DNA from: Microbacterium sp. LWS13-1.2
GTDB taxonomy: Bacteria > Actinomycetota > Actinomycetes > Actinomycetales > Microbacteriaceae
Assembly: GCF_040144835.1 (NCBI RefSeq)
Contig: NZ_CP151632.1
Location: 806,001 to 870,000 of the forward strand
Length of the DNA: 64,000 bases
Reading direction: 5' to 3'
The notes under the pieces were generated by a model that saw nothing but the letters and a program-made list of their open reading frames with translations, had not been told where the DNA came from and did no database searches. Position 1 is the stretch's first letter; the number at the start of each line of letters is the position of its first letter. The translations under genes and the position numbers were made by a program. Shown one piece after another: positions 26,054-34,807 of this stretch.

Positions 26054-29000
26054 CTACTGGGCGGGACGGATGACGACCAAAAGGTCGCCCGCATCGACCT
26101 GCGCGGTCGCGGCGATCGCGAGGCGGTCGACGACGCCGTCGACGGGTGCAGTGATGGCCGCTTCCATCTTCATGGCCTCGATCGACGCCACCGGCTCCCC
26201 CGCTGTCACGGTGTCGCCGACGGCCGCCTTGAGCGTGACGACGCCCGAGAATGGTGCCGCGACCTGCCCGGGCTTCGTGGTGTCGGCGCGCTCTACCTGG
26301 CGCGCCTCGACCGTGATGCTGCGATCGCGCACGAACACCGGGCGCAGCTGGCCGTTGAGGGTCGTCATCACCGTCCGGATGCCCTTGGGGTCGGCCTCGC
26401 CGATCGCCTCGAGCCCGACGTACAGCTGGACGCCCGGGTCGATCTCGGCGACGTGCTCCTCCCCCGGCTTGAGGCCGTAGAGGTAGTCGGGCGTGCCGAG
26501 CGCGGTCAGATCGCCGTACGCCTCGCGGTTCTTCTCGAACTCGCGTGCCGGGCCAGGGAAGAGCAGCCGGTTCAGCGTGCGACGGCGCAGCGCCGTGTCG
26601 CCGCCGAGGCCCTCGCGCTCGTCGGCGGTCAGCTCGGGCACGTCGATCGAGATCGTGCGACCCTCGAGCACCTTGGTGCGGAACGGCTCCGGCCACCCGC
26701 CCGGCAGATCGCCCAGCTCGCCCGCCATGAAGCCCACCACCGAGTCGGGGATGTCGTAGTTCTGCGGGTTCGCCTCGAAGTCGGCGGGATCGGCGCGCAC
26801 CGCGACCAGTGCCAGCGCGAGATCGCCGACGACCTTCGACGACGGCGTCACCTTCGGGATGCGGCCCAGGATCCGGTCGGCGGCGGCGTACATGTCCTCG
26901 ATGAGCTCGAAGTCGTCGGCGAGGCCGAGCGCGATCGCCTGCTGGCGGAGGTTCGAGAGCTGTCCGCCCGGGATCTCGTGGTGGTAGACGCGGCCCGTCG
27001 GCGAGGCCAGTCCCGACTCGAACGGGCGGTACAGATGGCGCACGGCCTCCCAGTACGGTTCCAGGTCGCTCACCGCCTGCAGGCTCAGGCCGGTGTCGCG
27101 ATCGGTGTGCGCGAGGGCGGCGACGAGCGCCGAGAGCGACGGCTGGCTGGTGGTTCCCGACATCGGCGCCGCCGCGGCGTCCACGGCATCGACACCAGCG
27201 GCACTGGCCGCGAGGAGGGTCGCGAGCTGGCCGCCTGCGGTGTCGTGCGTGTGCAGGTGCACCGGCAGGTCGAAGTTCTCGCGGAGCGCCGTGACGAGCT
27301 TCGCGGCGGCGGCCGGGCGCACCAGCCCTGCCATGTCCTTGATCGCCAGGATGTGCGCGCCCGACTCGACGATCTGCTCGGCGAGACGCAGGTAATAGTC
27401 GAGCGTGTAGAGCTGCTCCGCCGGGTCCAGCAGGTCGGAGGTGTAGCAGAGCGCCACCTCGGCGATCGCCGTGCCGGTCGAGCGCACCGCGTCGATCGCC
27501 GGACGCATCTGCGACACGTCGTTCAGCGCGTCGAAGATGCGGAAGATGTCGACGCCGGTGGCCGCGGCCTCGCGCACGAACGCGTCCGTCACCTCCATCG
27601 GGCGCGGTGTGTAGCCCACCGTGTTGCGGCCGCGCAGCAACATCTGGATCGGGATGTTCGGCATCGCCTCGCGCAGCGCCTCGAGACGCTCCCACGGGTC
27701 CTCGGCGAGGAAGCGCAGTGCGACGTCGTAGGTCGCACCGCCCCACGCTTCGACCGACAGCAGCTCGGGCGTCATCCGCGAGACGTGCGGACCGACCCGC
27801 ACGAGGTCGCGCGTGCGCACCCGGGTGGCGAGCAGCGACTGGTGGGCGTCGCGGAAGGTCGTCTCGGTGACGGCGAGGGCGCTCTGCTCGCGCAGCGCGC
27901 GGGCGAACCCCTCGGGGCCGAGCTCGCGCAGCCGGGCGATCGCGCCGGCGGGCGGCGCGGCGGCGAGGTCGATCTCGGGCAGCTTGCTGCCCGGCGAGAC
28001 CGACAGGGGCTTGTCGCCGTAGGGGCGGTTGACGGTGATGTCGCCGAGCCAGTTCAGCAGCTTGGTCGCCCGGTCGCGCGACGGGTTGCTGGTGAGCAGC
28101 TCGGGGCGCTCGTCGATGAACGACGTGCTCACGTCGCCCGCGATGAACGCGGGATCGTCGAGGACGGCACGGAGGAACGGGATGTTGGTGGAGACGCCGC
28201 GGATGCGGAACTCCGCGAGTGCTCGGCGGGCGCGGGCGACGGCGGCCGGGAAGTCACGGCCGCGGCAGGTGAGCTTCGCCAGCATCGAGTCGAAGTGCGG
28301 GCTGATCTGCGAGCCGGCGGCGGTGGTGCCGCCGTCCAGGCGGATGCCGGCGCCGCCCGGCGAGCGGTAGGTGGTGATGCGGCCGGTGTCGGGCCGGAAC
28401 CCCTGCGATGGGTCCTCGGTCGTGATGCGGCACTGCAGCGCGGCTCCGCGCAGCTGGATGCGGTCCTGCGTGAGGCCGAGCTCGGCGATCGTCTGCCCGG
28501 CGGCGATGCGCATCTGCGACTGCACGAGGTCGACATCCGTCACCTCCTCGGTGACGGTGTGCTCGACCTGGATGCGGGGATTCATCTCGATGAAGACGAC
28601 CTCCCCGGTGCGAGGACCGGCCGTCTCGAGGAGGAACTCGACCGTTCCCGCGTTCTCGTAGCCGATCGACCGGGCGAAGGCCACGGCGTAGCCGTGCAGC
28701 GCGTCCCGGACGGCGGGGTCGAGGTTGGGCGCCGGGGCGATCTCGATCACCTTCTGATGGCGACGCTGCACCGAGCAGTCGCGCTCGAACAGGTGCACGG
28801 TCTCGCCCGTCGCGTCGGCGAGGATCTGCACCTCGACGTGGCGCGGGCGCTGCACGGCCTGCTCGAGGAAGACGCGGGCGTCGCCGAAGGCGCTCCCTGC
28901 CTCGCGCATCGCCTCGGCGAGTGCCGGGGCGAGCTCCTCGCTGCGCTCGACGCGCCGCATCCCGCGTCCGCCGCCGCCGGCGACGGCCTTGACGAAGATC

Positions 29001-29461
29001 GGGAAGCCGATCTCGTCGGCCTCGCCGAGCAGGGCGTCGACGTCGTCCGAGGCCTCGGTCGAGCGCAGAACGGGCACGCCCGCCGCGACCGCGTGGTGCT
29101 TGGCGGTGACCTTGTTGCCGGCCATCTCGAGCACCTTGGCGGGCGGACCGATGAAGGCGATGCCGTTCGCGGCCGCCTTCTCGGCGAGCTCCGGGTTCTC
29201 GGACAGGAAGCCGTAGCCCGGGTAGATCGCGTCCGCGCCGGCCTCTTTCGCGACGCGCACGATCTCGTCCACATCGAGGTACGCGCGGACCGGATGGCCC
29301 TTCTCGCCGATCTCGTACGACTCGTCCGCCTTCTGCCGGTGCAGCGAGCCGCGGTCCTCGTACGGGAACACCGCCACGGTGCGGGCCCCCAGCTCATACG
29401 CGGCGCGGAAAGCCCGGATGGCGATCTCGCCTCGGTTCGCGACCAGGATCTTGCGGAACAT
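26054..29461 (-). CDS. pyc: Pyruvate carboxylase
   Basis: Biotin-dependent carboxylation of pyruvate to oxaloacetate, the main anaplerotic step. 1,135 residues, full length for the single-chain enzyme. The biotin carboxylase domain holds the ATP loop KAVAGGGGRGMRRV and FIEMNPRIQVEHTVTEEVT; the carboxyltransferase domain has EAWGGATYDVALRFL and LHTHDTAGGQLATLL; the C-terminal carrier domain ends with EAMKME, the biotinylated Lys near residue 1098. ATG at 29461 follows GGAGGT by 5 nt. The MinD-like gene starts 73 bp downstream on the same strand. Confidence 0.97.
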   Translation of the reverse strand: MFRKILVANRGEIAIRAFRAAYELGARTVAVFPYEDRGSLHRQKADESYEIGEKGHPVRAYLDVDEIVRVAKEAGADAIYPGYGFLSENPELAEKAAANGIAFIGPPAKVLEMAGNKVTAKHHAVAAGVPVLRSTEASDDVDALLGEADEIGFPIFVKAVAGGGGRGMRRVERSEELAPALAEAMREAGSAFGDARVFLEQAVQRPRHVEVQILADATGETVHLFERDCSVQRRHQKVIEIAPAPNLDPAVRDALHGYAVAFARSIGYENAGTVEFLLETAGPRTGEVVFIEMNPRIQVEHTVTEEVTDVDLVQSQMRIAAGQTIAELGLTQDRIQLRGAALQCRITTEDPSQGFRPDTGRITTYRSPGGAGIRLDGGTTAAGSQISPHFDSMLAKLTCRGRDFPAAVARARRALAEFRIRGVSTNIPFLRAVLDDPAFIAGDVSTSFIDERPELLTSNPSRDRATKLLNWLGDITVNRPYGDKPLSVSPGSKLPEIDLAAAPPAGAIARLRELGPEGFARALREQSALAVTETTFRDAHQSLLATRVRTRDLVRVGPHVSRMTPELLSVEAWGGATYDVALRFLAEDPWERLEALREAMPNIPIQMLLRGRNTVGYTPRPMEVTDAFVREAAATGVDIFRIFDALNDVSQMRPAIDAVRSTGTAIAEVALCYTSDLLDPAEQLYTLDYYLRLAEQIVESGAHILAIKDMAGLVRPAAAAKLVTALRENFDLPVHLHTHDTAGGQLATLLAASAAGVDAVDAAAAPMSGTTSQPSLSALVAALAHTDRDTGLSLQAVSDLEPYWEAVRHLYRPFESGLASPTGRVYHHEIPGGQLSNLRQQAIALGLADDFELIEDMYAAADRILGRIPKVTPSSKVVGDLALALVAVRADPADFEANPQNYDIPDSVVGFMAGELGDLPGGWPEPFRTKVLEGRTISIDVPELTADEREGLGGDTALRRRTLNRLLFPGPAREFEKNREAYGDLTALGTPDYLYGLKPGEEHVAEIDPGVQLYVGLEAIGEADPKGIRTVMTTLNGQLRPVFVRDRSITVEARQVERADTTKPGQVAAPFSGVVTLKAAVGDTVTAGEPVASIEAMKMEAAITAPVDGVVDRLAIAATAQVDAGDLLVVIRPAQ

Positions 29462-29533
29462 TCGACCTCCGTGAGCGGCGGCGCGGGTGGGCCTCTGGAA
29501 ACAGGCTGAGTGTGCTCACAGCCTAGGGGACGG

Positions 29534-29539
29534 TAACGT
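29534..29539 (+). promoter_or_regulatory. Candidate -10 of parA
   Basis: TAACGT, 8 nt before the GTG at 29548; a near-leaderless arrangement. Confidence 0.4.
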
Positions 29540-29547
29540 GGTGCCTT

Positions 29548-30357
29548 GTGCACGTCCTATCCGTCAGCTCGCTCAAGGGTGGCGTCGGCAAGACGACCGT
29601 GACTCTCGGACTCGCGTCGGCGGCCTTCGCCCGCGGTGTCCGCACGCTCGTCGTCGACCTCGACCCGCAGTCCGACGTATCGACGGGCATGGACATCCAA
29701 GTCGCCGGTCGACTGAATGTCGCCGATGTCCTCGCCAATCCCAAGGAGAAGACGGTCCGCCAGGCCATCACCTCCAGCGGCTGGGCGAAGGTGCATCCGG
29801 GCACCATCGACGTCATGATCGGCAGCCCGTCCGCGATCAACTTCGACGGCCCGCACCCGAGCGTGCGCGACGTCTGGAAGATGGAAGAGGCGCTCGCCAC
29901 CATCGAGGCCGACTACGACCTCGTCCTCATCGACTGCGCGCCGTCGCTGAACGCCCTCACGCGCACCGCGTGGGCGGCATCCGACCGCGTCATCGTCGTC
30001 ACCGAGCCCGGCCTGTTCTCGGTCGCCGCAGCCGACCGCGCCCTCCGCGCCATCGAGGAGATCCGCCGCGGCCTCTCCCCTCGCCTGCAGCCGCTGGGCA
30101 TCGTCGTCAACCGCGTGCGCCCCCAGTCGATCGAGCACCAGTTCCGCATCAAGGAGCTGCGCGACATGTTCGGCCCCCTCGTGCTGAGCCCGCAGCTGCC
30201 CGAGCGCACCTCGCTGCAGCAGGCGCAGGGTGCCGCGAAGCCCCTGCACATCTGGCCCGGCGATTCCGCCCAGGAGCTCGCGGCCGACTTCGACTCGCTG
30301 CTCGACCGCGTCATGCGCACCGGCCGCATCCCGGTCCCCGAAGACACGCGCTCCTGA
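29548..30357 (+). CDS. ParA-family ATPase without an adjacent ParB
   Basis: 269 residues, a compact ParA/Soj fold. Walker A is [18 protein letters not shown], followed by VVDLDPQSDVSTGMD and the Walker B region DYDLVLIDCAPSLNALTRTA. No ParB or parS site is near, so it is an orphan ParA of the kind found upstream of conserved actinobacterial loci; cargo unknown. GTG start at 29548. Confidence 0.88.
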   Translation: MHVLSVSSLKGGVGKTTVTLGLASAAFARGVRTLVVDLDPQSDVSTGMDIQVAGRLNVADVLANPKEKTVRQAITSSGWAKVHPGTIDVMIGSPSAINFDGPHPSVRDVWKMEEALATIEADYDLVLIDCAPSLNALTRTAWAASDRVIVVTEPGLFSVAAADRALRAIEEIRRGLSPRLQPLGIVVNRVRPQSIEHQFRIKELRDMFGPLVLSPQLPERTSLQQAQGAAKPLHIWPGDSAQELAADFDSLLDRVMRTGRIPVPEDTRS

Positions 30358-30363
30358 CGGCGA

Positions 30364-30387
30364 CGGATGCCGGCATCCCGGCATCCG
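30364..30387 (+). terminator. Terminator-like hairpin after parA
   Basis: CGGATGCCGG (30364-30373), loop CATC, CCGGCATCCG (30378-30387). Perfect 10-bp stem, 7 bp past the parA stop, built on the GGATGCC heptamer. Confidence 0.75.
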
Positions 30388-30443
30388 CGCGGGTGACCAG
30401 TCTGCTCACTCGATGAACACTTTGCGCACTTTGTGCACGCGTG

Positions 30444-30478
30444 AGTGATCAGGACTTGCTAATCGGCTCTCGATCACT
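30444..30478 (+). promoter_or_regulatory. Dyad upstream of the Cys/Met PLP enzyme gene
   Basis: AGTGATC (30444-30450) and GATCACT (30472-30478) form a perfect 7-bp inverted repeat with a 21-nt spacer ending 13 nt before the ATG. It may bind a regulator of sulphur amino-acid metabolism; no promoter hexamers were clear. Confidence 0.4.
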
Positions 30479-30490
30479 GACCATATCGCC

Positions 30491-31705
30491 ATGGCATCGA
30501 TGACGCTGCACCCTGACAGCCTTGCCGTGCACGCCGGCCGCGACGATCTCGCAGCGCTGGGCGTCCACGCACTCCCCCTCGACCTCTCGTCGACCAATCC
30601 GCTGCCCGGCATCGAGCTCGGCGGCATGTCGTACGAGGTGCTGGCGACCGGCGGCCACCCGTTCGAAGGAGGCTCGAACGTCTACGCGCGGCTGTGGAAC
30701 CCGACGGTCGCCCGGTTCGAAGACGCCCTCGCGCGCCTCGAACACGCCGAGGAGGCGGTGGCGTTCTCGTCGGGCATGGCCGCGGTCACCGCGGTGCTGC
30801 TCGCGCTGACGCACGAGTCCCAGCGCCGCCACGTCGTGGCGGTGCGTCCTCTGTACGGCGGCACCGACCATCTGCTCGCATCGGGGTTGCTCGGCGTCGA
30901 GACCTCGTTCTGCGCCCCCGACGCGGTCGCCGCGGCGATGCGTGACGACACGGCGCTCGTCGTGCTCGAGACGCCGGCCAACCCGACGCTCGAACTCGTC
31001 GACATCCGCGCCGTCGTCGCTGCGGCCGGCGACGTGCCCGTGCTGGTCGACAACACGTTCGCCACGCCCGTGCTGCAGCATCCACTCGATCTCGGTGCCG
31101 CACTGTCGCTGCACAGCGCCACGAAGTACCTCGGCGGTCACGGTGACGTCGTCGGCGGAGTGGTCGCCTGCGACGCACGGCTCGCCGCGGCGCTGCGCCG
31201 CACGCGCGCCATCACCGGTGCGATCATGCACCCGCTCTCCGCGTACCTGCTGCACCGCGGTCTCGCGACGCTGCCGGTGCGCATGCGGGCGCAGCAGGAG
31301 GGCGCCCGCGTCGTCGCAGAGTGGCTCACGACTCGACCCGAGGTAGCGCGCGTGCACTTCCCCGGCTTCGCGGCGAGCGATCCGCGCGGGCTCGTGGGCA
31401 CTCAGCAGTCGGGTCCGGGCGCGATGATCGCGATCGAGCTGGCCGGCGGCTTCGACGCCGCATCGTCGCTGACGGCGGCGGTCGAGCTGTTCACGCACGC
31501 GGTGTCGCTGGGCAGCGTCGATTCGCTCATCCAGCACCCGGCCGCTCTCACACATCGCCCGGTGGCGTCGGACGCGAAGCCCTCGGACGCGCTGGTGCGC
31601 CTGTCGATCGGCCTCGAGAACCCGGCCGACCTGATCGCCGACCTGGCTCAGGCCTTCAACGCCACCACTGTTGAGCGAGGACGGGTCGAGCCGGCGCTCG
31701 CGTGA
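30491..31705 (+). CDS. Cys/Met-metabolism PLP enzyme (cystathionine gamma-synthase/lyase type)
   Basis: 404-residue cytoplasmic PLP enzyme. YARLWNPTVARFEDALARLE and AVAFSSGMAAVTAVL are the phosphate-binding region, VLVDNTFATPVLQ binds the cofactor and SATKYLGGHGDVVGGV has the Schiff-base Lys. Close relatives include cystathionine gamma-synthase, gamma-lyase and O-acetylhomoserine sulfhydrylase; sequence alone does not separate these. ATG at 30491, or the Met three codons on. It converges on the MerR gene with only one base between. Confidence 0.88.
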   Translation: MASMTLHPDSLAVHAGRDDLAALGVHALPLDLSSTNPLPGIELGGMSYEVLATGGHPFEGGSNVYARLWNPTVARFEDALARLEHAEEAVAFSSGMAAVTAVLLALTHESQRRHVVAVRPLYGGTDHLLASGLLGVETSFCAPDAVAAAMRDDTALVVLETPANPTLELVDIRAVVAAAGDVPVLVDNTFATPVLQHPLDLGAALSLHSATKYLGGHGDVVGGVVACDARLAAALRRTRAITGAIMHPLSAYLLHRGLATLPVRMRAQQEGARVVAEWLTTRPEVARVHFPGFAASDPRGLVGTQQSGPGAMIAIELAGGFDAASSLTAAVELFTHAVSLGSVDSLIQHPAALTHRPVASDAKPSDALVRLSIGLENPADLIADLAQAFNATTVERGRVEPALA

Positions 31706-31706
31706 G

Positions 31707-32249
31707 TCAGGCGGAGCGGGCGGCGCGGCGGACCGCGAGTTCGTCCATGGGGTCGGGCCGCTCGAACTCGAACTCGACGAGCTCGGACTCGACCTCGCGC
31801 AGCACCTTGCCGACGGCGATGCCGAACACGCCCTGGCCGCGGCTGACGAGGTCGATGACCTCGTCGTTAGATGTGCAGAGGTAGACGGACGCGCCATCGC
31901 TCATGAGGGTGGTGCCGGCGAGATCGCGGATGCCGGCGGCACGGAGCTGGTCGACGGCGGTGCGGATCTGCTGCAGCGAGATGCCGGTGTCGAGCAGTCG
32001 CTTGACGAGCTTCAGCACCAGGATGTCGCGGAAGCCGTACAGCCGCTGGGAGCCCGACCCGCTCGCGCCCCGCACGGTCGGCTCCACGAGCTCGGTGCGA
32101 GCCCAGTAGTCGAGCTGACGATAGGTGATGCCGGCGGCCTTCGCCGCCACGGCACCGCGATAGCCGACCTCGTCGTCCATCGCAGGAAGTCCGTCGGTGA
32201 AGAGGAGTTCGGCACCGAATGGCTCACCTGCAGCCACGTCTCCGGTCAT
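31707..32249 (-). CDS. MerR-family regulator (Rv1830-like)
   Basis: 180 residues starting MTGDVAAGEPFGAELLF. The MerR helix-turn-helix is YRGAVAAKAAGITYRQLDYWARTELVEPTVRGASGSGSQRLYGFRDI. The C-terminal half (VYLCTSNDEVIDLVSRGQGVFGIAVGKV) is the conserved sensor-like domain of the Rv1830 group. The ATG at 32249 is preferred over one at 32282 because GGAGGGGGG precedes it. A TAGCGT hexamer at 32286-32291 (minus strand) is a candidate -10. It is third in the GarA-FtsR-MerR arrangement conserved in Actinobacteria. Confidence 0.88.
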   Translation of the reverse strand: MTGDVAAGEPFGAELLFTDGLPAMDDEVGYRGAVAAKAAGITYRQLDYWARTELVEPTVRGASGSGSQRLYGFRDILVLKLVKRLLDTGISLQQIRTAVDQLRAAGIRDLAGTTLMSDGASVYLCTSNDEVIDLVSRGQGVFGIAVGKVLREVESELVEFEFERPDPMDELAVRRAARSA

Positions 32250-32285
32250 GCTCGTTCCCCCCTCCGGAATCGAATACCTCAACGC

Positions 32286-32291
32286 TAGATC
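32286..32291 (-). promoter_or_regulatory. Candidate -10 of the MerR gene
   Basis: TAGCGT on the minus strand, 36 nt before the ATG at 32249; the leader contains the strong ribosome site. Confidence 0.4.
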
Positions 32292-32415
32292 AGCCTCCCC
32301 CTCGCGGCAATGACATCCGCTGTTCGCAGGTCGGCGTGTCGCACGCCTGGACGGGCTCCGCGACCGGTTCCGGGCTTGGCGCAGGCTGTTCGGCTCGCCT
32401 GGTTTGACGGGCTGA

Positions 32416-33108
32416 TCAGGCGAGCATGCGGTCGAGCGCGGCGCGCACGAAGATCGCCCGCACGTCGTCGAGACGCCGGGTCAATTCGGGCGCGAGCTCG
32501 CCGGCACGACCGCGGGACGAGGCATCCGTCCGTCGCAGGAGCGGGGCGAGCGCCGACTCGACGAGGGCGACATCGCGCTCGGCGCTCTGTCGCAGCGCAC
32601 GCACGTGGCGCGGCTCGATGCCGTGCCGGTCGAGGGCGACGAGCGCGCGCAGGAGCGTGACGGACTGCTCCGTGTACGACTCGGCGCCGGCGATGATGCC
32701 CGTGCTGATGGCGTCGTTGAGCAGCTGCGGGGCGGCACCGGCGGCGGCGAGCATCTCGTCGCGGCGGTAGCGGCGCGGCGCGGGCACGATCGACGGAGGC
32801 GGCACTGCGGTCGGCGTGGCTGGGTCGCGACCGGCGTCGACGTCCTCGAGATAGTCGCGGATGACCGACAGCGGCAGGTAGTGGTCGCGCTGCAGCGTCA
32901 GCGCGAGGCGCAGCCGCTCCAGGTCGTCCTGAGAGAACTTGCGGTACCCCGACTCGGTGCGCAGCGGTGTGACGATCCCCTGCACCTCGAGGAAGCGCAG
33001 CTTGCTCGAGGTCAGGGACGGGAACTCCGGTGACAGGCGTGCGAGAACCTGCCCGATACTGAGAAGACCCGCGGACGACGCCCTTTCGTGGGCGGAAGCC
33101 GCGGGCAT
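32416..33108 (-). CDS. ftsR: MerR-family regulator FtsR
   Basis: 230 residues. LLSIGQVLARLSPEFPSLTSSKLRFLEVQGIVTPLRTESGYRKFSQDDLERL is a full MerR DNA-binding domain, followed by an arm helix and an all-alpha C-terminal region. In Corynebacterium the homologue FtsR activates ftsZ; the mycobacterial equivalent is Rv1828. Its ATG shares one base with the stop of the FHA gene (TGATG), so the two are translated together. Confidence 0.88.
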   Translation of the reverse strand: MPAASAHERASSAGLLSIGQVLARLSPEFPSLTSSKLRFLEVQGIVTPLRTESGYRKFSQDDLERLRLALTLQRDHYLPLSVIRDYLEDVDAGRDPATPTAVPPPSIVPAPRRYRRDEMLAAAGAAPQLLNDAISTGIIAGAESYTEQSVTLLRALVALDRHGIEPRHVRALRQSAERDVALVESALAPLLRRTDASSRGRAGELAPELTRRLDDVRAIFVRAALDRMLA

Positions 33109-33611
33109 CAGGCGTCCGCCGCCCGGGCGAGGTCGGCCGGCGAGACGAAGAAGTTGAGGCGGAACTTTCCGACGCGCACCTCGGCGCCATTGGTGAGCGT
33201 GGCCCTGTCGACCCGCTCGCCGTTCACGTAGGTGCCGTTGAGGGAGCGCTGGTCGACCAGCTCGAAGGTCGTGCCGGAGCGCGTGATCTCGGCATGGCGG
33301 CGCGAGACGGTGACGTCGTCGAAGAAGATGTCGGCTTCGGGATGCCGCCCCACGGTCGTCACGTCGGAGTCCAGCAGGTAGCGGGCGCCTGCGGTGGGTC
33401 CGGAACGGACGAGCAGCAGTGCAGCACCGGAGGGGAGGGCATCGATCGCGTCGAGCTCCGCATCGCCGAGCTCGCTGCCGAACGGCACGAACGAGAGATC
33501 GGAGTCGTGGCCGAACGTCTGCGTGGTGTCGGCGGCACGGTCGGACTCGTGTGCGTCGGCCCCTGCTGCGCGGCGGATGTCGCCCTGATCGGGTCGGCGG
33601 TCGTGCTCCAC
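33108..33611 (-). CDS. FHA-domain phosphoswitch protein (GarA/OdhI-like)
   Basis: 167 residues. The C-terminal FHA domain has GRHPEADIFFDDVTVSRRHAEI and NGTYVNGERV, the phosphothreonine-binding loops. The N-terminus carries ADTTQTFGHD (Thr29, Thr30), equivalent to the ETTSVF motif of GarA/OdhI whose phosphorylation by Ser/Thr kinases switches the protein off by self-binding. In relatives the unphosphorylated form inhibits 2-oxoglutarate dehydrogenase. GTG at 33611 follows AGAGGAGG. First gene of the FHA-ftsR pair. Confidence 0.9.
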   Translation of the reverse strand: MEHDRRPDQGDIRRAAGADAHESDRAADTTQTFGHDSDLSFVPFGSELGDAELDAIDALPSGAALLLVRSGPTAGARYLLDSDVTTVGRHPEADIFFDDVTVSRRHAEITRSGTTFELVDQRSLNGTYVNGERVDRATLTNGAEVRVGKFRLNFFVSPADLARAADA

Positions 33612-33870
33612 GGTTTCCTCCTCTATCCGTTCAGCCTATCCGATCGACCTCGGCTGCGACGAGGTCGTTTGCGCCCCATTTCCCCCGATCACCGCCACCG
33701 GCACTCCCGAGAGCTCCGGCGCGTCCGCGGGGTGAGGCGGAGCCTCGGCGCACCCGGAAAAGCGCTCGTACTGCAATGTTTCGCCACGTGTCGCGCGAGA
33801 TGCGCCGGAACACGTGCCCGCCTAGCCTGGCAGGACCGTAGACGATTCGTCGAATGAGAAGGAGACCACC

Positions 33871-34236
33871 GTGTCCAGCCCGCACAGCCACATCCCGCCC
33901 CTCCAGGTGCGTGAGCGTGCGGCGTGCATGTGCGACCACGGCGGCAGCTGCTCCTCGTTCGCTCCCGGCCACGCGCTGCACCTGATCCAGGCGCGCCTGG
34001 CGTCGGCGACGCCGTCGGAGTGGGCGGATGCCATCGTCGAGGAGTCCGACGAGCGCTCCGGTTTCGTGATCGTCCGGACGCTGGCGGACGCGACGTCGAT
34101 CGTGCTGTGGAACGGCGTGGGCGCCGCGGTGACCGCGACCCCGGGCACGCCCGTCGCGCTGCATGAGCGCTACCACGTGCTCGCCGTCGGCGGGGCGCGC
34201 TTCAACGTCCTCCGCGCGGAGCTCGCCGAAGCCTGA
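33871..34236 (+). CDS. Small conserved protein of unknown function
   Basis: 121 residues, not recognised as a characterised family. The N-terminal part has a Cys/His cluster (CMCDHGGSC) that could bind metal; the rest looks like a compact alpha/beta fold (IVEESDERSGFVIVRTLADATSIVLWN). GTG at 33871 is supported by AAGGAG 9 nt before it. A small palindrome pair (33841-33855) lies in the leader. It sits between the GarA-like gene and the copper genes. Confidence 0.7.
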   Translation: MSSPHSHIPPLQVRERAACMCDHGGSCSSFAPGHALHLIQARLASATPSEWADAIVEESDERSGFVIVRTLADATSIVLWNGVGAAVTATPGTPVALHERYHVLAVGGARFNVLRAELAEA

Positions 34237-34256
34237 CCGGTCCCGCCGCGATCGTG

Positions 34257-34292
34257 CATTCCTCCTGCGCGGGGTATCGCGCAGGAGGAATG
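34257..34292. terminator. Bidirectional terminator between convergent small genes
   Basis: Perfect 15-bp stem CATTCCTCCTGCGCG (34257-34271) / CGCGCAGGAGGAATG (34278-34292) with a 6-nt loop. Confidence 0.88.
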
Positions 34293-34308
34293 AGAAAGGC
34301 GACGGGCC

Positions 34309-34713
34309 TCAGCCCATCGCCATCATCGAGTTCTTCATCGCCATGCAGGCGTCCATGCACGCCTGGCAGGCCTGAGCGCACATCTTGCAGACCTCGCTGT
34401 GGTCCGCGTGCTCCATGCACTCGTCCATGCAGACCTGGCACATCGCGATGCACGCGTCGAGCATCGACATCATCGCCGCCGGGGTCATGCCCTGCATGCG
34501 CATCATGGCGCGCATCATCGTGTTGCACATGTCCGCACAGTTCATGCACGCGGGCGCGCACGACATCATCTGCGTGGAGCACACCGTGCATGCCTGCTCG
34601 CAGGCCGAGCAGGCGTCCATACAGGCCTGCATCACCGACATGTCCATGGTGTCCATGCCGGGCATCGACGCCTTCGACATGGCGTCCATCATCATGGAGT
34701 CCATCGCCGCCAT
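34309..34713 (-). CDS. Copper storage protein, Csp type, extremely Met/Cys-rich
   Basis: 134 residues with 18 Cys and about 35 Met, some 40% of the chain. Cys residues recur as CxxxC and CxxC (ACMDACSACEQACTVC, CIAMCQVCMDEC, CKMCAQACQACMDAC), the pattern of four-helix-bundle Csp proteins that load Cu(I) along the bundle core. There is no signal peptide, so it is probably a cytosolic Csp3-like store. The first 28 residues are a Met-rich extension not typical of Csp. GGAAGG directly abuts the first ATG; the next Met (34704) has better spacing and may be the real start. Divergent from copC. Confidence 0.88.
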   Translation of the reverse strand: MAAMDSMMMDAMSKASMPGMDTMDMSVMQACMDACSACEQACTVCSTQMMSCAPACMNCADMCNTMMRAMMRMQGMTPAAMMSMLDACIAMCQVCMDECMEHADHSEVCKMCAQACQACMDACMAMKNSMMAMG

Positions 34714-34794
34714 CCTTCCGTCACCGGGTCGGCGGGCAGATCCCCCGCCTTGCGGCCATGCTAGACCTCGGAACGCCCGGATCGAAGGGCCGGA

Positions 34795-34800
34795 TAGGCT
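34795..34800 (+). promoter_or_regulatory. Leaderless -10 of copC
   Basis: TAGGCT, 7 nt before GTG 34808. This spacing supports the GTG rather than the adjacent ATG at 34811. Confidence 0.55.
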
Positions 34801-34807
34801 CGATCGC

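Noticed and set aside
24842..29509. Plus-strand open frame of about 1,555 codons
   Set aside because: Antisense to the MinD-like and pyruvate carboxylase genes, which have complete family motifs; the frame has none.
34385..34807. Upstream extension of copC over the copper storage gene
   Set aside because: The signal peptide begins only after 34808, and the upstream part is antisense of the Csp gene.
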